Positions 46,186 through 57,393 of a DNA stretch of 64,000 nt are shown here, piece by piece. Below the pieces are notes generated by a model. The model was not told the DNA's origin, searched no databases, and worked only from the letters and a program-made list of their open reading frames with translations. How positions within the stretch are numbered: the stretch's first letter is position 1; each line of letters opens with the position of its first letter. The position numbers and the translations under genes were made by a program. This DNA comes from Wurfbainia villosa (Eukaryota; Streptophyta; Magnoliopsida; Zingiberales; Zingiberaceae), in assembly GCA_025175895.1 (NCBI GenBank), contig CM045993.1, positions 62,438,621 to 62,502,620 of the forward strand. Direction: 5' to 3'.

Positions 46186-48393
46186 TGTTGGGTTTCTGGC
46201 ACCGCAGTGAGTGTGTATTCGAACATGTTTCATAAACATGTGCATAGCGGAAGAAATAAAAAGCAATAAATCTAATTTATTAGATCACACACACCACATG
46301 CATGTATAGTACATGTGTAGACATAACCGTAGTTTCAAATTTTTCAATAAAAGGAAATTATTCTACGTATACCTGCCGTTTCACATGTAGCGGGAAAGGC
46401 ATCAACCGGAGCGACTCTCGCTTGAATCGCCTCTATCCATATCCACGCCGAGTATTATCGGGATGACTTCACAAATCCATGAGCCTCATCTCGTATGAGT
46501 CACTAGCCTAGTGTCGAAGACGATGTGATCGAGAGAAGATCACAATCCAAATCAAAATTCGGATTCAAAATCGAGTCCCCAAAACACACTTCTCCGGAGA
46601 GGTATTCGTCAACCGTTTGACAAATCCTTCGTCCTCCACCTTTGAGGATTACCGGAGATCGAATCCCCGACAAGGTAGCCGCTGTCGGAGCTCCAAACGT
46701 CGTCCAAACAACGCTCCGACAAGAAGGAAGTAAGCTGTCTAGAAAACTGGACAGCTTTGGTGGAGAACTTGCGCCGGCCAAATAAAGAAAGCAGGCCGCT
46801 CCTTGGTCACTTGAGCCAAGGGAAGTCGTCGGAGGGTCGCCGGAGGATCACCGGCAGGAGCTTGGACGCCGACAACAGCTTGGACGGCGGCACAAGGGCT
46901 GGGCGGCAACAAGGTTGGGCGGCGGCACAAGAAGAGGAGAGGGAGGGGGGCGGCACCAAAAATAGGATTAGGTTTTCACAAAACCTTTAAGCCCTGTTTT
47001 TATAGAGAACATATTCTTCTAATGGTTATTGTTTCATAACCCAAAACCCGTTAACCCGCTCCATTAACTTAAGTTAAAATAAACCAAATCGATTTGGTCT
47101 ATTTTAAGTTAAAATGAACCAAACCAACTTTGGTTCATTCGTTTAAAACAAACCAAACCCCTTTGGTTTATTCTTCACCATTGGATTAGAATCAAACCAA
47201 TTTGATTCGTCCATCATGTCTTCATAAGACACGGCTCATCCACACTTCCATTGCTACTGAAACGATTTCATGCTCACTCCTTGTTTGGTCCAACCAAACC
47301 TAGTTTCTCTCGGTCTGAGAATCTCATTCTCAAGCTCGTTTTAAATCCTTCGGATTATGCTCGTTGTGCGTGTGACCAAATAGGTTCTCGGTTTATGTTG
47401 GTCGTCTATAATTAATTATTAATTATAGAACAATCATGAGTGACACCTAGTAGTACACCATGATCCCCAATTAACCGAAAAGATCAACGGTTGATCCATA
47501 ACTATTTTTGAAACCTTTTAACAGCTACAATGAATCGTATCATGTTCCCTTCATGCATCTTATACCCACTTGGTTCAGGACATGGTCTATAGTGTCAGTC
47601 CCCACTAGGTTGACTACGTCACACCTAACCCAAGTATCATTTCCTCATCCTACGGATTCTAGTTACTGCACATGTATCCAAGAGTACCTTACTCTAAACA
47701 TGTAATGCTTTGGCCAAAGACTTTAGTAACAATCCGACGAGAGGCCATGGGTATATATATCCTCGCAAGGAGTGGTGAATCCTTTATAGGCTATTCAAAC
47801 ACCTTCGATCACTTCGACTTATACCCAATCATCCCAAGTCCACATATCCTCAGAGATGCTTGCTTAAGATGTCAAAGCATAAGTCTTCATGACCAAGATG
47901 ACTTGAATACCGCAAGTCAAAGGAACATCGCACTTAAGCTGCAGTAAGAACTTCATTAACATATCTATATATGCAAAGAACCATATGAAGTTTTACAGCT
48001 GATCACTCCATTGAACTAGTTACCATAACTAGCATCCATGATTAACTCCGGACATCACAATGTCTCTAGCCAGTGAGAATCAGCTGCTTGGATACACCAA
48101 GGAGTATACCTCGTGCTAGTCTTGACATAATTGATGGTGTCCAAATCCATCAATTCATCGACTAGGGATAATTCTAATTTATCACAATTACACATGTAGA
48201 GATACTTACTAGTTGTGATCCAATCACAAATTCTCTCATGCTGTGAATCGTATCGTGGACATTCAGTAAATGAGTTTAAGATCTAATCAAATACGTGAAA
48301 ACATGTATACTCAAATAGTGAATCTTCATTTACCATATAAATGGTTCAAACATAAGGCGATTGCCTTAGGACATCTCTCATATATTACTAACA
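46186..48393 (-). repeat. 3' LTR of element H
   Basis: 2208 bp, collinear with 59215-63138 minus insertion I (2214 bp). Includes a TATA-like ctataaaaa on the minus strand at 46997-47005 and, upstream of it, a block of alternating aaccaaa/tttggtt motifs at about 47070-47190 that could fold. Confidence 0.94.
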
Positions 48394-48404
48394 AACTCCC
48401 ACTT
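48394..48404 (-). promoter_or_regulatory. polypurine tract of H
   Basis: The minus strand reads aagtgggagtt directly before the LTR start TGTTAGTAATAT. Confidence 0.88.
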
Positions 48405-48601
48405 GGCCTAATGTCAATCGCTACGGTATCCAATACCATAAGCTCTAACATGACCCTCAAACTTACTTTAAGGTAATGCCTTAGTTAAAGGATCCGCTAT
48501 GTTCCTTTCAGTGGGAATCTTCTCGGTTTATATTTCCTTCCTACTAATGATCTCTTTGATCAAATGATAGCGGTGAAGGACATGTTTGGATCGTTGATGA
48601 G
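48405..48601 (-). pseudogene. rnh: RNase H of element H, C-terminal end
   Basis: The minus strand reads SHQRSKHVLHRYHLIKEII, the copia RNase H motif that follows the NGAIAQAKEP block. The upstream half continues at 53755, beyond insertion G. The TSD acttt (48602-48606 and 53750-53754) marks the break. Confidence 0.85.
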
Positions 48602-48606
48602 ACTTT

Positions 48607-49626
48607 TGTAGGGGATCGATCGGTCGGCTAGAGGGGGGTGAATAGCCCTTTGTCGTTGGATGGTGGAATTTGCTCGTTTAGACAATTGTTAGCGCAAGCG
48701 GAATACTAATAAAGACAAGCAAATAAACAAAGAAGAATACAAATAATGCTAACACGAAATATAACGTGGTTCACGACTACGCCGCTAATCCACAGTCCCC
48801 GATTCATCCTCGGTGAATCACTCCGCCAAAACCAATCCACTATTGGTCTCTCCTTTGCACCAAGCTAGGTGGAGGTAACCTTTACAAATCAAGATCACTC
48901 TTCTTACAATAGAAATGAAGTAAAATCAAGTAAGAAGAGTTTAAATCTTGTGTGGCACTTGGATGATCACTTAAAGCATAAGCATTAGCCTCTCGAAGCC
49001 CCATACCCTCTCTTTTTATAGAGAGGAAGCTTTTCTTCCCGTTGGCCGCCACCAGTCGACTGCTACCCTTTGCAGTCGACTCCCGCCACTCCAACGGCCT
49101 CCAAACACGTCGGATCCCGACCGTTGTAGTCCAACGGAACACTTGGCAGTCGACTTATGGATCCTATCAGTCGACTGTTGCCTCCGCAGTCGACTGCCCA
49201 GTCGGCTACGAGCGATTTTGTGCCCGCAATATCCTCTGTATGAGCTACTTACAATTCACTCATTCTCTCATCTCACTCGAAGTCCCTCACCGAAGCTCTC
49301 TTCGTTCGCGGCCACGTCCCTCGACAGCATCAGGCGTACAACTCTGCAATGCTCCTTCGCGTCTCTTGCCTCCGAAGTCTGCTTCCTTGGCTTCGCTTCA
49401 AGTATTCTCGTCCGGCGGTCCCTCGGCAGCATCAAGCGCACGGCTCTGCAATGCTCCTTCTCCGACTCAAGCACGAGGTAGTGAGTGATGAACCCGCCTA
49501 GGCTCCATGTGCGAATTACTAAGTCCTGCAAGACTCAAACGCACATATCAAATCATAATAACAACCTAACTTAAACCCTTTGCCACACACATCAAAACCA
49601 TATCACGACAAGAGATTGCCCTAACA
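48607..49626 (-). repeat. 3' LTR of element G
   Basis: 1020 bp. Exact CAGTCGACTG copies at about 49053, 49168 and 49187, and near-copies at 49073 and 49147, lie upstream (minus sense) of a TATA-like ctataaaaa at about 49013-49021. Confidence 0.92.
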
Positions 49627-49640
49627 ATTTCCCCCTTTTT
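49627..49640 (-). promoter_or_regulatory. polypurine tract of G
   Basis: The minus strand reads aaaaagggggaaat next to the LTR start. Confidence 0.88.
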
Positions 49641-50880
49641 GATGTGTGGCAATCCGTTTAAGTTAGGTAAAAACATTTGATAAAACATTAAGAAAGGAAA
49701 GAATGTAAATAAACATGATTAGTAACTCTCCCCCTTAATACATGAATCTCCCCCTAAATATGTTCCCCCTTACTTAAACATATAGTTTTCTCCCCCTTTG
49801 ACATCATCAAAAAAATTAAAAACAAGTTTATATATCATGGCATCAAGTCTAGAGAGAAACATAACCAAAAACATGCCTTAAAACCATGTATCAAAAATTG
49901 TTGGGCTGTTTTTCAGGTGAGCAGTCGACTGCTTTCAGTATGGCAGTCGACTGACACAATGAATTCCGAAATTCTGATTTTCTGGACAAATTTCAGAAAT
50001 GCATTATAAATTCCAAAAAATTCAAAAAATAGTGAAATTTGGGGAACACATTTCTTTTAAGTATATTTATTAATGAAAAATAGTTTTCCATGAAAAATCA
50101 TTATATTTTCCGAGATTTGCTAAAAATTCAAAAGCTTTAAAAACCACTAGTTTTTGAGCATGTTAGTATCCATTTTAACACCTAGTCTTGCTTTGGATTG
50201 TTTCAAAACATAAACACATGGATTTTAAAGTAAGAAATTGTTTTGAAAACATATGAAATATCCAACCATGATCTTTGGGCAATATGTCTATGAATTAAAC
50301 ATAAGCCTTCCCCATGATTGGTCTATTATTACTATTTTGATACTATAAATGACCATCTAAATGCCATAGGCACTAGTGGACATTTGTATCATCCTAACAT
50401 CTCACTCATGTTAAGTTTTCAATCAAGGTAACCTATTGTGAGGGTGAGATGTATCCTAAAGGTATTTGTATGTACTTAACCATTATTTTCATGCAATTCT
50501 ATCAAGGTTAAGTATCATCCTATCATTTCACATGATCATAAAGATGTATATGTATTAATTTTACATTATGATCATAAAATAAATGTATTCATCAAATTGT
50601 TATCATGCATTAGGTATTTCATAATGGTAATAAGCAAATATCACCTAAAGCATGATTTATACCCTTAAAGCCCATGACTATGTGCCAAATATCAAGATCA
50701 TAAATCATGATTGCAAACATACATAGCAATTTCATTAACTATCATGACTTAAGCATTAATATCTATTTATATGCACATTATCATCACCTAACACTATTTC
50801 AAAAATTATGTCCCGCCATCCTAAGTCAACCAACATATGATATAGGTAAATTGTATATGGTTGACTATCCTAGGGTTTTC
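49641..50880 (-). other. noncoding 3' region of element G
   Basis: Diverged counterpart of 38732-40072 in F. It keeps the G-rich runs (minus sense, 49720-49800) and two exact CAGTCGACTG copies at 49922 and 49943. No gene. Confidence 0.7.
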
Positions 50881-52568
50881 CTAACCCTTAAGGATGGATT
50901 TTGGAACCCAAAATAAGTTCTTTCCTATTGGGTTCACTAAATACTCCTTGGGGATCCATTTTCTAGCTATTATCTTCTTTTTATCTTGTCCCCTAGCTAT
51001 TAAACATTTATAGGCCTTTTCATTTTTCTTTTCTTTATATCCTAGGCCTTTCTTGTTAAAACTTGCCTTTTGGCTCCCTATGATCATGTTCAAAGTGTTG
51101 GAGTCGATAGTAAACTTTTCTAGGGCTTTGGTCAAATAGTCTACTTTTTATCTTAAAGCCCTATTTTCATTCATGCATGCATCATTAACATCCAAAGGCA
51201 TATAATTATCATGTAAGCATGAATCATCATCATTATCATTAAAACATGCTTTTTCTAATTTTTGCTCTAAATCTTTAATTTGATCAAGCATGGTTTTATT
51301 TTTCTTCTTTGATCTAAATAAATCCTTAGTGAGGCTAGAAATCATAGAAACTATTTTACTAGGTGAAAGGTTAGTTACCATAGTTTCCATGTCCTCTTCT
51401 TCGGATGAAGAGGTAGAGGAGGCTCCCCCTTCACTTGAGCTCTCTCCACTTGAACTTGATCCTTCATTTTCGGAGGAGGAGCAATCTAAGTCGTCAAAGG
51501 ACATCAATGCTAAGTTGGTGACAAAGGCATTCTCCTCTTCCGATTATGATGAAGATGAGGAGGAGGAAGGATCATCCCATGTCTTTGCTTTGAATGCCTT
51601 GGCCTTCTCTTTTTCTTTGGCCTTCTTTTCTTCTTCTTTTCTTCTTTCTTCTTCCTCTCTTCTTTGCTCTTGTTTAGGAGAGGACAATTGTCCCTTATGT
51701 GTCCCTCTCCTTGGCAATTGTAACAAATGACCTTTCCCCTTGGTCTTCTCCTCCTATCATTAGATTTATTAAATTGAAAACCTTTTAAAGCACGCCTTAC
51801 CCTCCTTATCATATAGGCTTCTTCCATGCTATCCATGGAGGAGGATGAGGATGCTTCATCGGAGGAGGAGGGGATCTCTATCTTCTTCTTCCCCTTGTGT
51901 GCCATCAAGGCTACTCCTCTTGAAGGTTGAATTCTAGGCTCTTCAACTATTCCTTCAAGCCTTGTTTCGTGGAGCTCCATTGTTGAGAAGAACTCCTCCA
52001 ATGTGCTCACTTTTAAATTCTTGGACATATAGAAGGAGTCCACCATTGAACTCCATTTCGATGACCGGGGAAAAGCGTCGATTGCTTTCATAAGCATATC
52101 CCAGTTCGAAAGTTTTTCTCCTACACTTGTTAGTCCAATCAAAATTTCTTTAAACCTAGAATGCAATGAGGTTACCTTTTCTCCCTTTTCTAATTTTATG
52201 TTGTATAGTTGGGAGCGGAGGAGGTCTCTTCTTGCAAGCTTGGCCTCCGAGGTACCTTCATGGAGCTCTACTAGCTTCTCCCACATCTCCTTTGCACTAG
52301 AGCATTCCCCTATCCTATTCACCTCTTGTTGGGGGAGTACATTGTAGAGGTGGTGCTTGGCTTTTGAATTTGCCAAATATTCTTCTCTTTGCCTCTTGCT
52401 CCACCTTGATTTTTCCAATGGCTCCCCATCTTCATTCCTAGGCATCTCGAAACCGTTTTCCATTATTAATAAAATTTCAAAGTCGGTTTCAAAGAATACC
52501 TCTATTCTCTTTTTCCACCAAGAGAATTCGCCTTCAAACTTTGGTGGGTGAATGTTTGAGCCGGCCAT
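50881..52568 (-). pseudogene. gag: gag of element G, frameshifted
   Basis: Opens at 52568 with the same capsid start as F (HPPKFEGEFSWWKKRIEVFF) and stays open for 352 codons. The zinc knuckle CYNCQGEGHIRDNC (about 51684-51725) is near its end. A frameshift in the Lys/Glu-rich stretch (about 51600-51700) moves the Ser/Glu-rich part to another frame (51507-51148). A stop near 51140 separates the conserved tail (51135-50881, ending LFWVPKSILKG). Unlike F, the Trp codon of EMWEKL is intact. Confidence 0.88.
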
Positions 52569-52615
52569 CCTTGAATGTGCTTGTTGTGGCGGTTAGTCCT
52601 CGACAAGCTTTCCTT

Positions 52616-52628
52616 GGCTCTGATACCA
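52616..52628 (-). promoter_or_regulatory. primer binding site of G
   Basis: The minus strand reads tggtatcagagcc, two bases after the LTR end. Confidence 0.93.
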
Positions 52629-52630
52629 CT

Positions 52631-53749
52631 TGTAGGGGATCAATCGGCTGGCTAGAGGGGGGTGAATAGCCATTTGTCGTTGGATGGTGGAATTTGCTCA
52701 TCTAGACAATTGTTAGTGCAAGCGGTATACTAATAAAGACAAGCAAATAAACAAAGAAGAATACAAACAATGCTAACACGAAATATAATATGGTTCACGG
52801 CTACGCCGCTAATCCACGGTCCCCGATTCGTCCTTGGTGAATCACTCCGCCAAAACCAATCCACTATTGGTCTCTCCTTTGCACCAAGCTAGGTGGAGGT
52901 AACCTTTACAAATCAAGATCACTCTTCTTACAATAGAAATGAAGTAAAAGCAAGTAAGAAGAGGCTCAGGGACACTCTTGGATGATCGCTTTCGATATGA
53001 GCATTAGCCATCCAAAGCCCACACCCTCTCTTTTATAGAGAGGGCTGATTTCTTCCGTTGCCGCCACTACCGATCCTGCCCTCTTGGTGACTGTCGCCAT
53101 TACAACGGCCTCCAACACTCGATCCCGACCGTTGTAGTCCAACTGAACACTTGGCAATGATCGTGATGGACCCCATCACGTGTCGCCTCGTAGTCGAACG
53201 CCTACATGGCTACGAGCGGTTCTGCGCTCGACTATGCTGCCTTCTCGGCTGATCGCTATTCCGATAGTCCGATGGCCGGGCATAAACCCATCACCGATCG
53301 ATACTATTCGCCGACTCGATCACATTCCATCGGCGATCGATGCCCGGAAAACTCATCCGACACTTAGCCATTCCCAAGTTCAGCTAATGAGCTACTTACA
53401 CCACTCATTCTCTCATCTCACTAAGTCCTCGACACTCTTCGCTCATGGCCAAGTCCCCTAAGAGATCACGGTTACTCGCAATGCCCTTCGCCTCTCTTCT
53501 CTCGCTTCCTTGGCTTCGCTTCAAGTCATCTCGGCCTGGTCCTCGGCAAAGATTGCGCCTGGCCTGCAATGCTCTGCTCCTTCTCTGACTCAAGCATGAG
53601 GTAGTGAGTGATGAACCCGCCTAGGTTCCATGTGCGAATTACTAAGTCCTGCAAGACTCCAATGCACATATCAAATCATAATAACAACCTAACTTAAACC
53701 CTTTGTCACACACATCAAAACCATATCACGGCAAGAGATTGCCCTAACA
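52631..53749 (-). repeat. 5' LTR of element G, diverged U3
   Basis: 1119 bp. R/U5 and the first part of U3 match the left LTR closely. 53050-53370 is different in sequence, lacks exact CAGTCGACTG and holds several short repeats of gatcg or ccgatcgat (53270-53350). Confidence 0.88.
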
Positions 53750-53754
53750 ACTTT

Positions 53755-54021
53755 GGCTCTTTCGCCTGTGCAATTGCTCCATTGTTGTCGTAGTAAACCG
53801 GTATTGCTTCAACAATGGCTGGAACCACACCAAGTTCATAAATGAACTTCTTGATCCAAACAGCTTCCTTTGCTGCTTTCTAAGTTGCAATGTATTCTAC
53901 CTCAGTGGTAGAATCCACTATAGTGTCTTGTTTGGAACTTTTCCAACTCACTGCGCCCCCATTCAAGGTGAACACGTACCCAGACTGAGACCTGGAATCA
54001 TCCTTGTCTGTCTAGAAGCTG
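53755..54021 (-). pseudogene. rnh: RNase H of element H, N-terminal part
   Basis: On the minus strand SFQTDKDDSRSQSGYVFTLN and AVSWKSSKQDTIVDSTTEVEYIA are copia RNase H core motifs with their catalytic acids. The block ends in NGAIAQAKE at the G insertion. The TRIM TSD gcatc (54022-54026 and 54660-54664) lies between the GYMDA of the RT frame and SFQTD. An in-frame stop replaces a residue near 53881. Confidence 0.85.
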
Positions 54022-54026
54022 GCATC

Positions 54027-54224
54027 TGTTGGGAGTATGGGGAATACAATCAAAGTCCCACATTGGTAAGACATGGAAAAGATCATGTGCTTATAAGAAA
54101 AAAGATATCTCCATTGGTATGAGGCCTTTTGGGTAAAGCCCAAAAATAAAACCATGAGGGTCTAGGCCCAAAGTGGACAATATCATGTCATTGTGGAGAT
54201 ATGTGGATATTATAAGTACTAACA
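54027..54224 (+). repeat. 5' LTR of the TRIM
   Basis: 198 bp, reads identical to 54462-54659. Confidence 0.95.
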
Positions 54225-54226
54225 AT

Positions 54227-54239
54227 TGGTATCAGAGCC
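54227..54239 (+). promoter_or_regulatory. primer binding site of the TRIM
   Basis: tggtatcagagcc, two bases after the LTR; initiator-Met tRNA type. Confidence 0.93.
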
Positions 54240-54447
54240 ATGGTCCATGTCAAGCCATGAACCTCGAACGAAGGAAGTTGAGCTCCCACGTCCGGATCAA
54301 GAGAACCAGACATCAGGAAGGAAGTCTAGTTGGGTCGGGGGGACCGAACAACTGGCAGGATGTCCTGGTGGGTTGAAGATCGGACATCAAGCAGAGAAAA
54401 TCCTTCGAGGAGGGATAGGCTTGAGGGGGGCCCAATGTGGTCCTTCG

Positions 54448-54461
54448 TTTGAGGGGGGGAT
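54448..54461 (+). promoter_or_regulatory. polypurine tract of the TRIM
   Basis: The run gaggggggga, with flanking bases, ends immediately before the 3' LTR. Confidence 0.85.
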
Positions 54462-54659
54462 TGTTGGGAGTATGGGGAATACAATCAAAGTCCCACATTG
54501 GTAAGACATGGAAAAGATCATGTGCTTATAAGAAAAAAGATATCTCCATTGGTATGAGGCCTTTTGGGTAAAGCCCAAAAATAAAACCATGAGGGTCTAG
54601 GCCCAAAGTGGACAATATCATGTCATTGTGGAGATATGTGGATATTATAAGTACTAACA
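54462..54659 (+). repeat. 3' LTR of the TRIM
   Basis: 198 bp, followed by the TSD gcatc. Confidence 0.95.
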
Positions 54660-54664
54660 GCATC

Positions 54665-55758
54665 CATATACCCGCGTATCACCATGTCCCCTTCTCCATA
54701 TATTAGGAACACATCCTTATTTCTTCTTAAGTACTTAAGGATCATCTTAACAGCCGCCCAATGATCCATTCTTGAATCAGACTGGTACCTACTTGTGACA
54801 CTCAGAGCATACGATACATCAGGTCTTGTACAAAACATACCATATATGATAGATCCTATTGCGGATGCATAGGGAATCTTACTCATGAAAATCCTCTCGT
54901 CTTCTGTGCGTGGGCACATAGACTTCGAAAGGTGTATCCCATGCATGATCGGTAGGAAACCTTTTTTGGATTCCGACATGATAAACCTCTTTAGCACTCG
55001 GTCTATATATGTAGATTGCGAAAGACCAAGTAACCGTTTCGATCTATCTCTATAGATCTTAATCCCGAGGATGTAGGTTGCTTCTCCCAAGTCTTTCATG
55101 GAGAATATCTTGGACAACCAAATCTTAACCGATTGTAAGATAGAAATATCGTTTCCTATAAGTAATATGTCATCGACATACAATATTAGGAACACGACTA
55201 CACTCCCACTAACCTTCTTGTACACACAAGGTTCATTCGCATTTTGTGAGAAATCAAACTTTTTGATTGCCTCATCAAAACGGATATTCTAGCTCTTGGA
55301 TGTTTGCTTCAGTCCTTATATAGACCGTCGCAATTTGCATACCTTGTTTTATCAACCGATGTGAAATCCTCAGGTTGTATCATATACACATCCTCGAGTA
55401 GGTTTCCATTAAGGAAAGTTGTTTTCACATCCATCTGTCATATCTCATAATCATAATGAGCCGCTATGGCCAGGAGCATCCGAATGGATTTAAGCATAAC
55501 ACCTTGCTTTTGACGATATCCTTTCACCACCAATCTAGCCTTATAGGTAATCACATTACCATACATGTCGGGTTTCTTCTTAAAAACCCACTTGCACCCT
55601 ATAGGGTTTATGCCTTCAGGTGGGTCAACCAAGTTCCAAACTTGGTTTTCATACATGGAATCCATTTCCGACTTCATGGCGTCAAGCCACTTATCCCTTT
55701 CTGAACATTTTAGAACTTCTTCATAACTGGTAGGCTCCTCATCATCAATGAGTAACAC
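54665..55758 (-). pseudogene. rt: reverse transcriptase of element H
   Basis: From 55758 the minus strand reads the linker EEPTSYEEVLKCSERDKWL and GCKWVFKKKPD. The conserved stretch before FSPVA is deleted (KQGVMLKSIR). TGA replaces the Trp after YDYEI (stop at 55438). 55437-55226 is in mixed frames. From 55225 a clean frame holds the YVDD active site (about 55169-55180), LGLSQSTYIDRVL and TRPDVSYALSVTSRYQ. It runs into GYMDA at 54665, where the TRIM interrupts it. Confidence 0.88.
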
Positions 55759-55923
55759 GTCATTCGATTCACTTACGAGAAATTCATATCTCTCAGGAAT
55801 ATTACGTGTTCTACCAGATCTACGAAGATGTGGTGTCTCAATAGATCCAGCTGATGGCTCATCACTATGAGTTATTAGCTATGGTGCTTCACTAGGTATC
55901 TCATCAATGTCTATTTGAGTCTC

Positions 55924-56949
55924 TCAAGCCTCCTCAAGCTCAACGACACTCCCACTATTTTCTTGCAAGAGAAACTCTTTCTCTAGAAACACAGCATGCC
56001 TTGAAACAAACACCTTTTGTTCCACAGAATGATAGAATTGGTAACCCCTTGTTTCCTTAGGGTATCCAATAAATAGATATTTATCAGACTTAGTATCTAA
56101 TTTGTCTGATACAGTCTGCTTCACATAAGCAGGACAACCCGATATCTTCAAGTAAGATACATGAGGTTTCTTACTATTCCATATCTCATATGGAGTAGTA
56201 GAGACTACCTTGGTTAGCATTCTGTTTAACAAGTAAACAGTTGTCTGAAGTGCATAGCCCCAAAAGGACTTGGGATGATTCGCATGATTCATCATTGACC
56301 TGACCATGTCTAACAAGGTTCGGTTACGCCTCTCAGATATACCATTATGTTGCGGTGTATATGACGGAGTCCATTGAGACAATGTACCATTGTCTCTTAG
56401 ATAATCTAGAAACTCTTGACTTAAGTATTCACCACCTCGATCCGATCGAAGTATTTTAATACTCTTGTCATGTTGTTTCTCTACTTCATTTTTGAATTCT
56501 TTGAACCTTTCAAAGGCTTCAGACTTGTGTTTCATCAAGAACACATACCCAAACTGTGAGTGATCATCGGTGAAGGTAATGAAGTAGTTATAGCCTCCTA
56601 GAGCTTGAGTTGACATAGGTCCACATACATCAGTATGTATTAGACCTAGCAACTCTCCCACCCGTTCACCTTTTCCTGTAAAAGGTAACTTAGTCATCTT
56701 GCCTTTTAAGCATGATTCACATGTATCATATGAATCCAATTCAAATGATTCCAGAATTCCACATCGGTGTAATTCAGACATACATTTCTTGCTTGCATGG
56801 CCAAGACGACAATGCCACATGTAGCAGTCTAATTGATTATCCTTTCGAGCACGTTTGTTGCTCGCTTCGATATTGAAAATGTCACTGGATACATCCAACA
56901 TATAAATACCATTACTTAAAGTTCTAGTCCCATAAAGAATGTCATTCAA
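55924..56949 (-). pseudogene. int: GAG-pre-integrase and integrase of element H
   Basis: 341 open codons. The pre-integrase zinc region is WHCRLGHASKKCMSELH with CESCLKGK. The integrase core has Asp in HTDVCGPMST, Asp in LRSDRGGEYLS and Glu in GISERRNRTLLD. The GYPKETRGYQFYH and FVSRHAVFLEKEF motifs follow. It stops at 55924 (LEEA, then TGA) ahead of a short decayed linker to RT. The catalytic core looks complete, the best preserved integrase core in the window. Confidence 0.9.
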
Positions 56950-57121
56950 AGTTATGTAACAACAATTGTTACAAAAAGTTAAATGGTACCCATTTCTATT
57001 TAAACAAAAAAATAGAAATGATGTTCTTTATTATCGAAGGAACATAAAAGCAATTGTCCAGTTCTAAGACAAATCCTGTAGGAAGTTTCAACAAATACAT
57101 TTCGATGGCGAGTGCAGCAAC

Positions 57122-57376
57122 CTATGCTTCATTACCAACACGTAAATTTGACTCTCCCTTCATGAGTCTTCTTCTATTTCTTAGCCCATGTATGTCATTA
57201 CATATATGTGAGCCACACCCAGTATCCAATACCCAAGTGTCTAAGGAAATAGAATGACAATCAATAATGAAGATATCTGAAGAAGATGGGGCATTTGATG
57301 CCTTATTCTTCTTCACGGACTCAAGATAAATCTTGCAGTTTCTCCGCCAATGGCCCTCCTTGCCTAATGATGGCAA
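57122..57376 (-). pseudogene. pro: zinc knuckle and protease of element H
   Basis: The minus strand reads the second half of a nucleocapsid knuckle (GKEGHWRRNCKIYLE); its first two Cys lie in another frame. The protease site TWVLDTGCGSHIC follows, with an intact D-T-G. The frame stops at 57122. The stretch 56950-57121 to the pre-integrase is decayed. Confidence 0.82.
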
Positions 57377-57393
57377 GTGCCCTTTTGAGCTAG

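Larger units (their letters stand above)
48607..53749 (-). mobile_element. element G: gag-only LTR retrotransposon, sister of F
   Basis: On the minus strand the LTRs begin TGTTAGGGCAATCTC and end GATCCCCTACA. A perfect TSD, acttt, flanks the element in the RNase H gene of H. It has an initiator-Met-type primer site, one gag gene related to that of F, a noncoding 3' region and a polypurine tract. No pol genes. The two LTRs differ far more in their U3 parts than elsewhere: the 5' LTR (right) lacks the CAGTCGACTG copies and has about 100 extra bases. Confidence 0.92.
54027..54659 (+). mobile_element. TRIM: miniature LTR retrotransposon
   Basis: 633 bp: two 198-bp terminal direct repeats (TGTTGGGAGTATGG to AGTACTAACA) and a 237-bp internal region without a gene. 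Flanked by a perfect TSD, gcatc, in the RNase H gene of H, in the opposite orientation. Primer site and polypurine tract are both present, so the element has every cis-signal for retrotransposition and must borrow proteins. I found no difference between the two repeats, implying a recent insertion. The short open frame at 54226-54504 spans into the LTR and is not a gene. Confidence 0.95.

Noticed and set aside
46757..46990. Gly/Arg-rich frame (twin at 59790-60071)
   Set aside because: Present at the same position in both LTRs of H; LTR sequence, not a gene.
54226..54504. 92-codon frame inside the TRIM as a coding gene
   Set aside because: It runs from the primer site into the 3' LTR, and TRIM elements are noncoding. 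No domain is visible.
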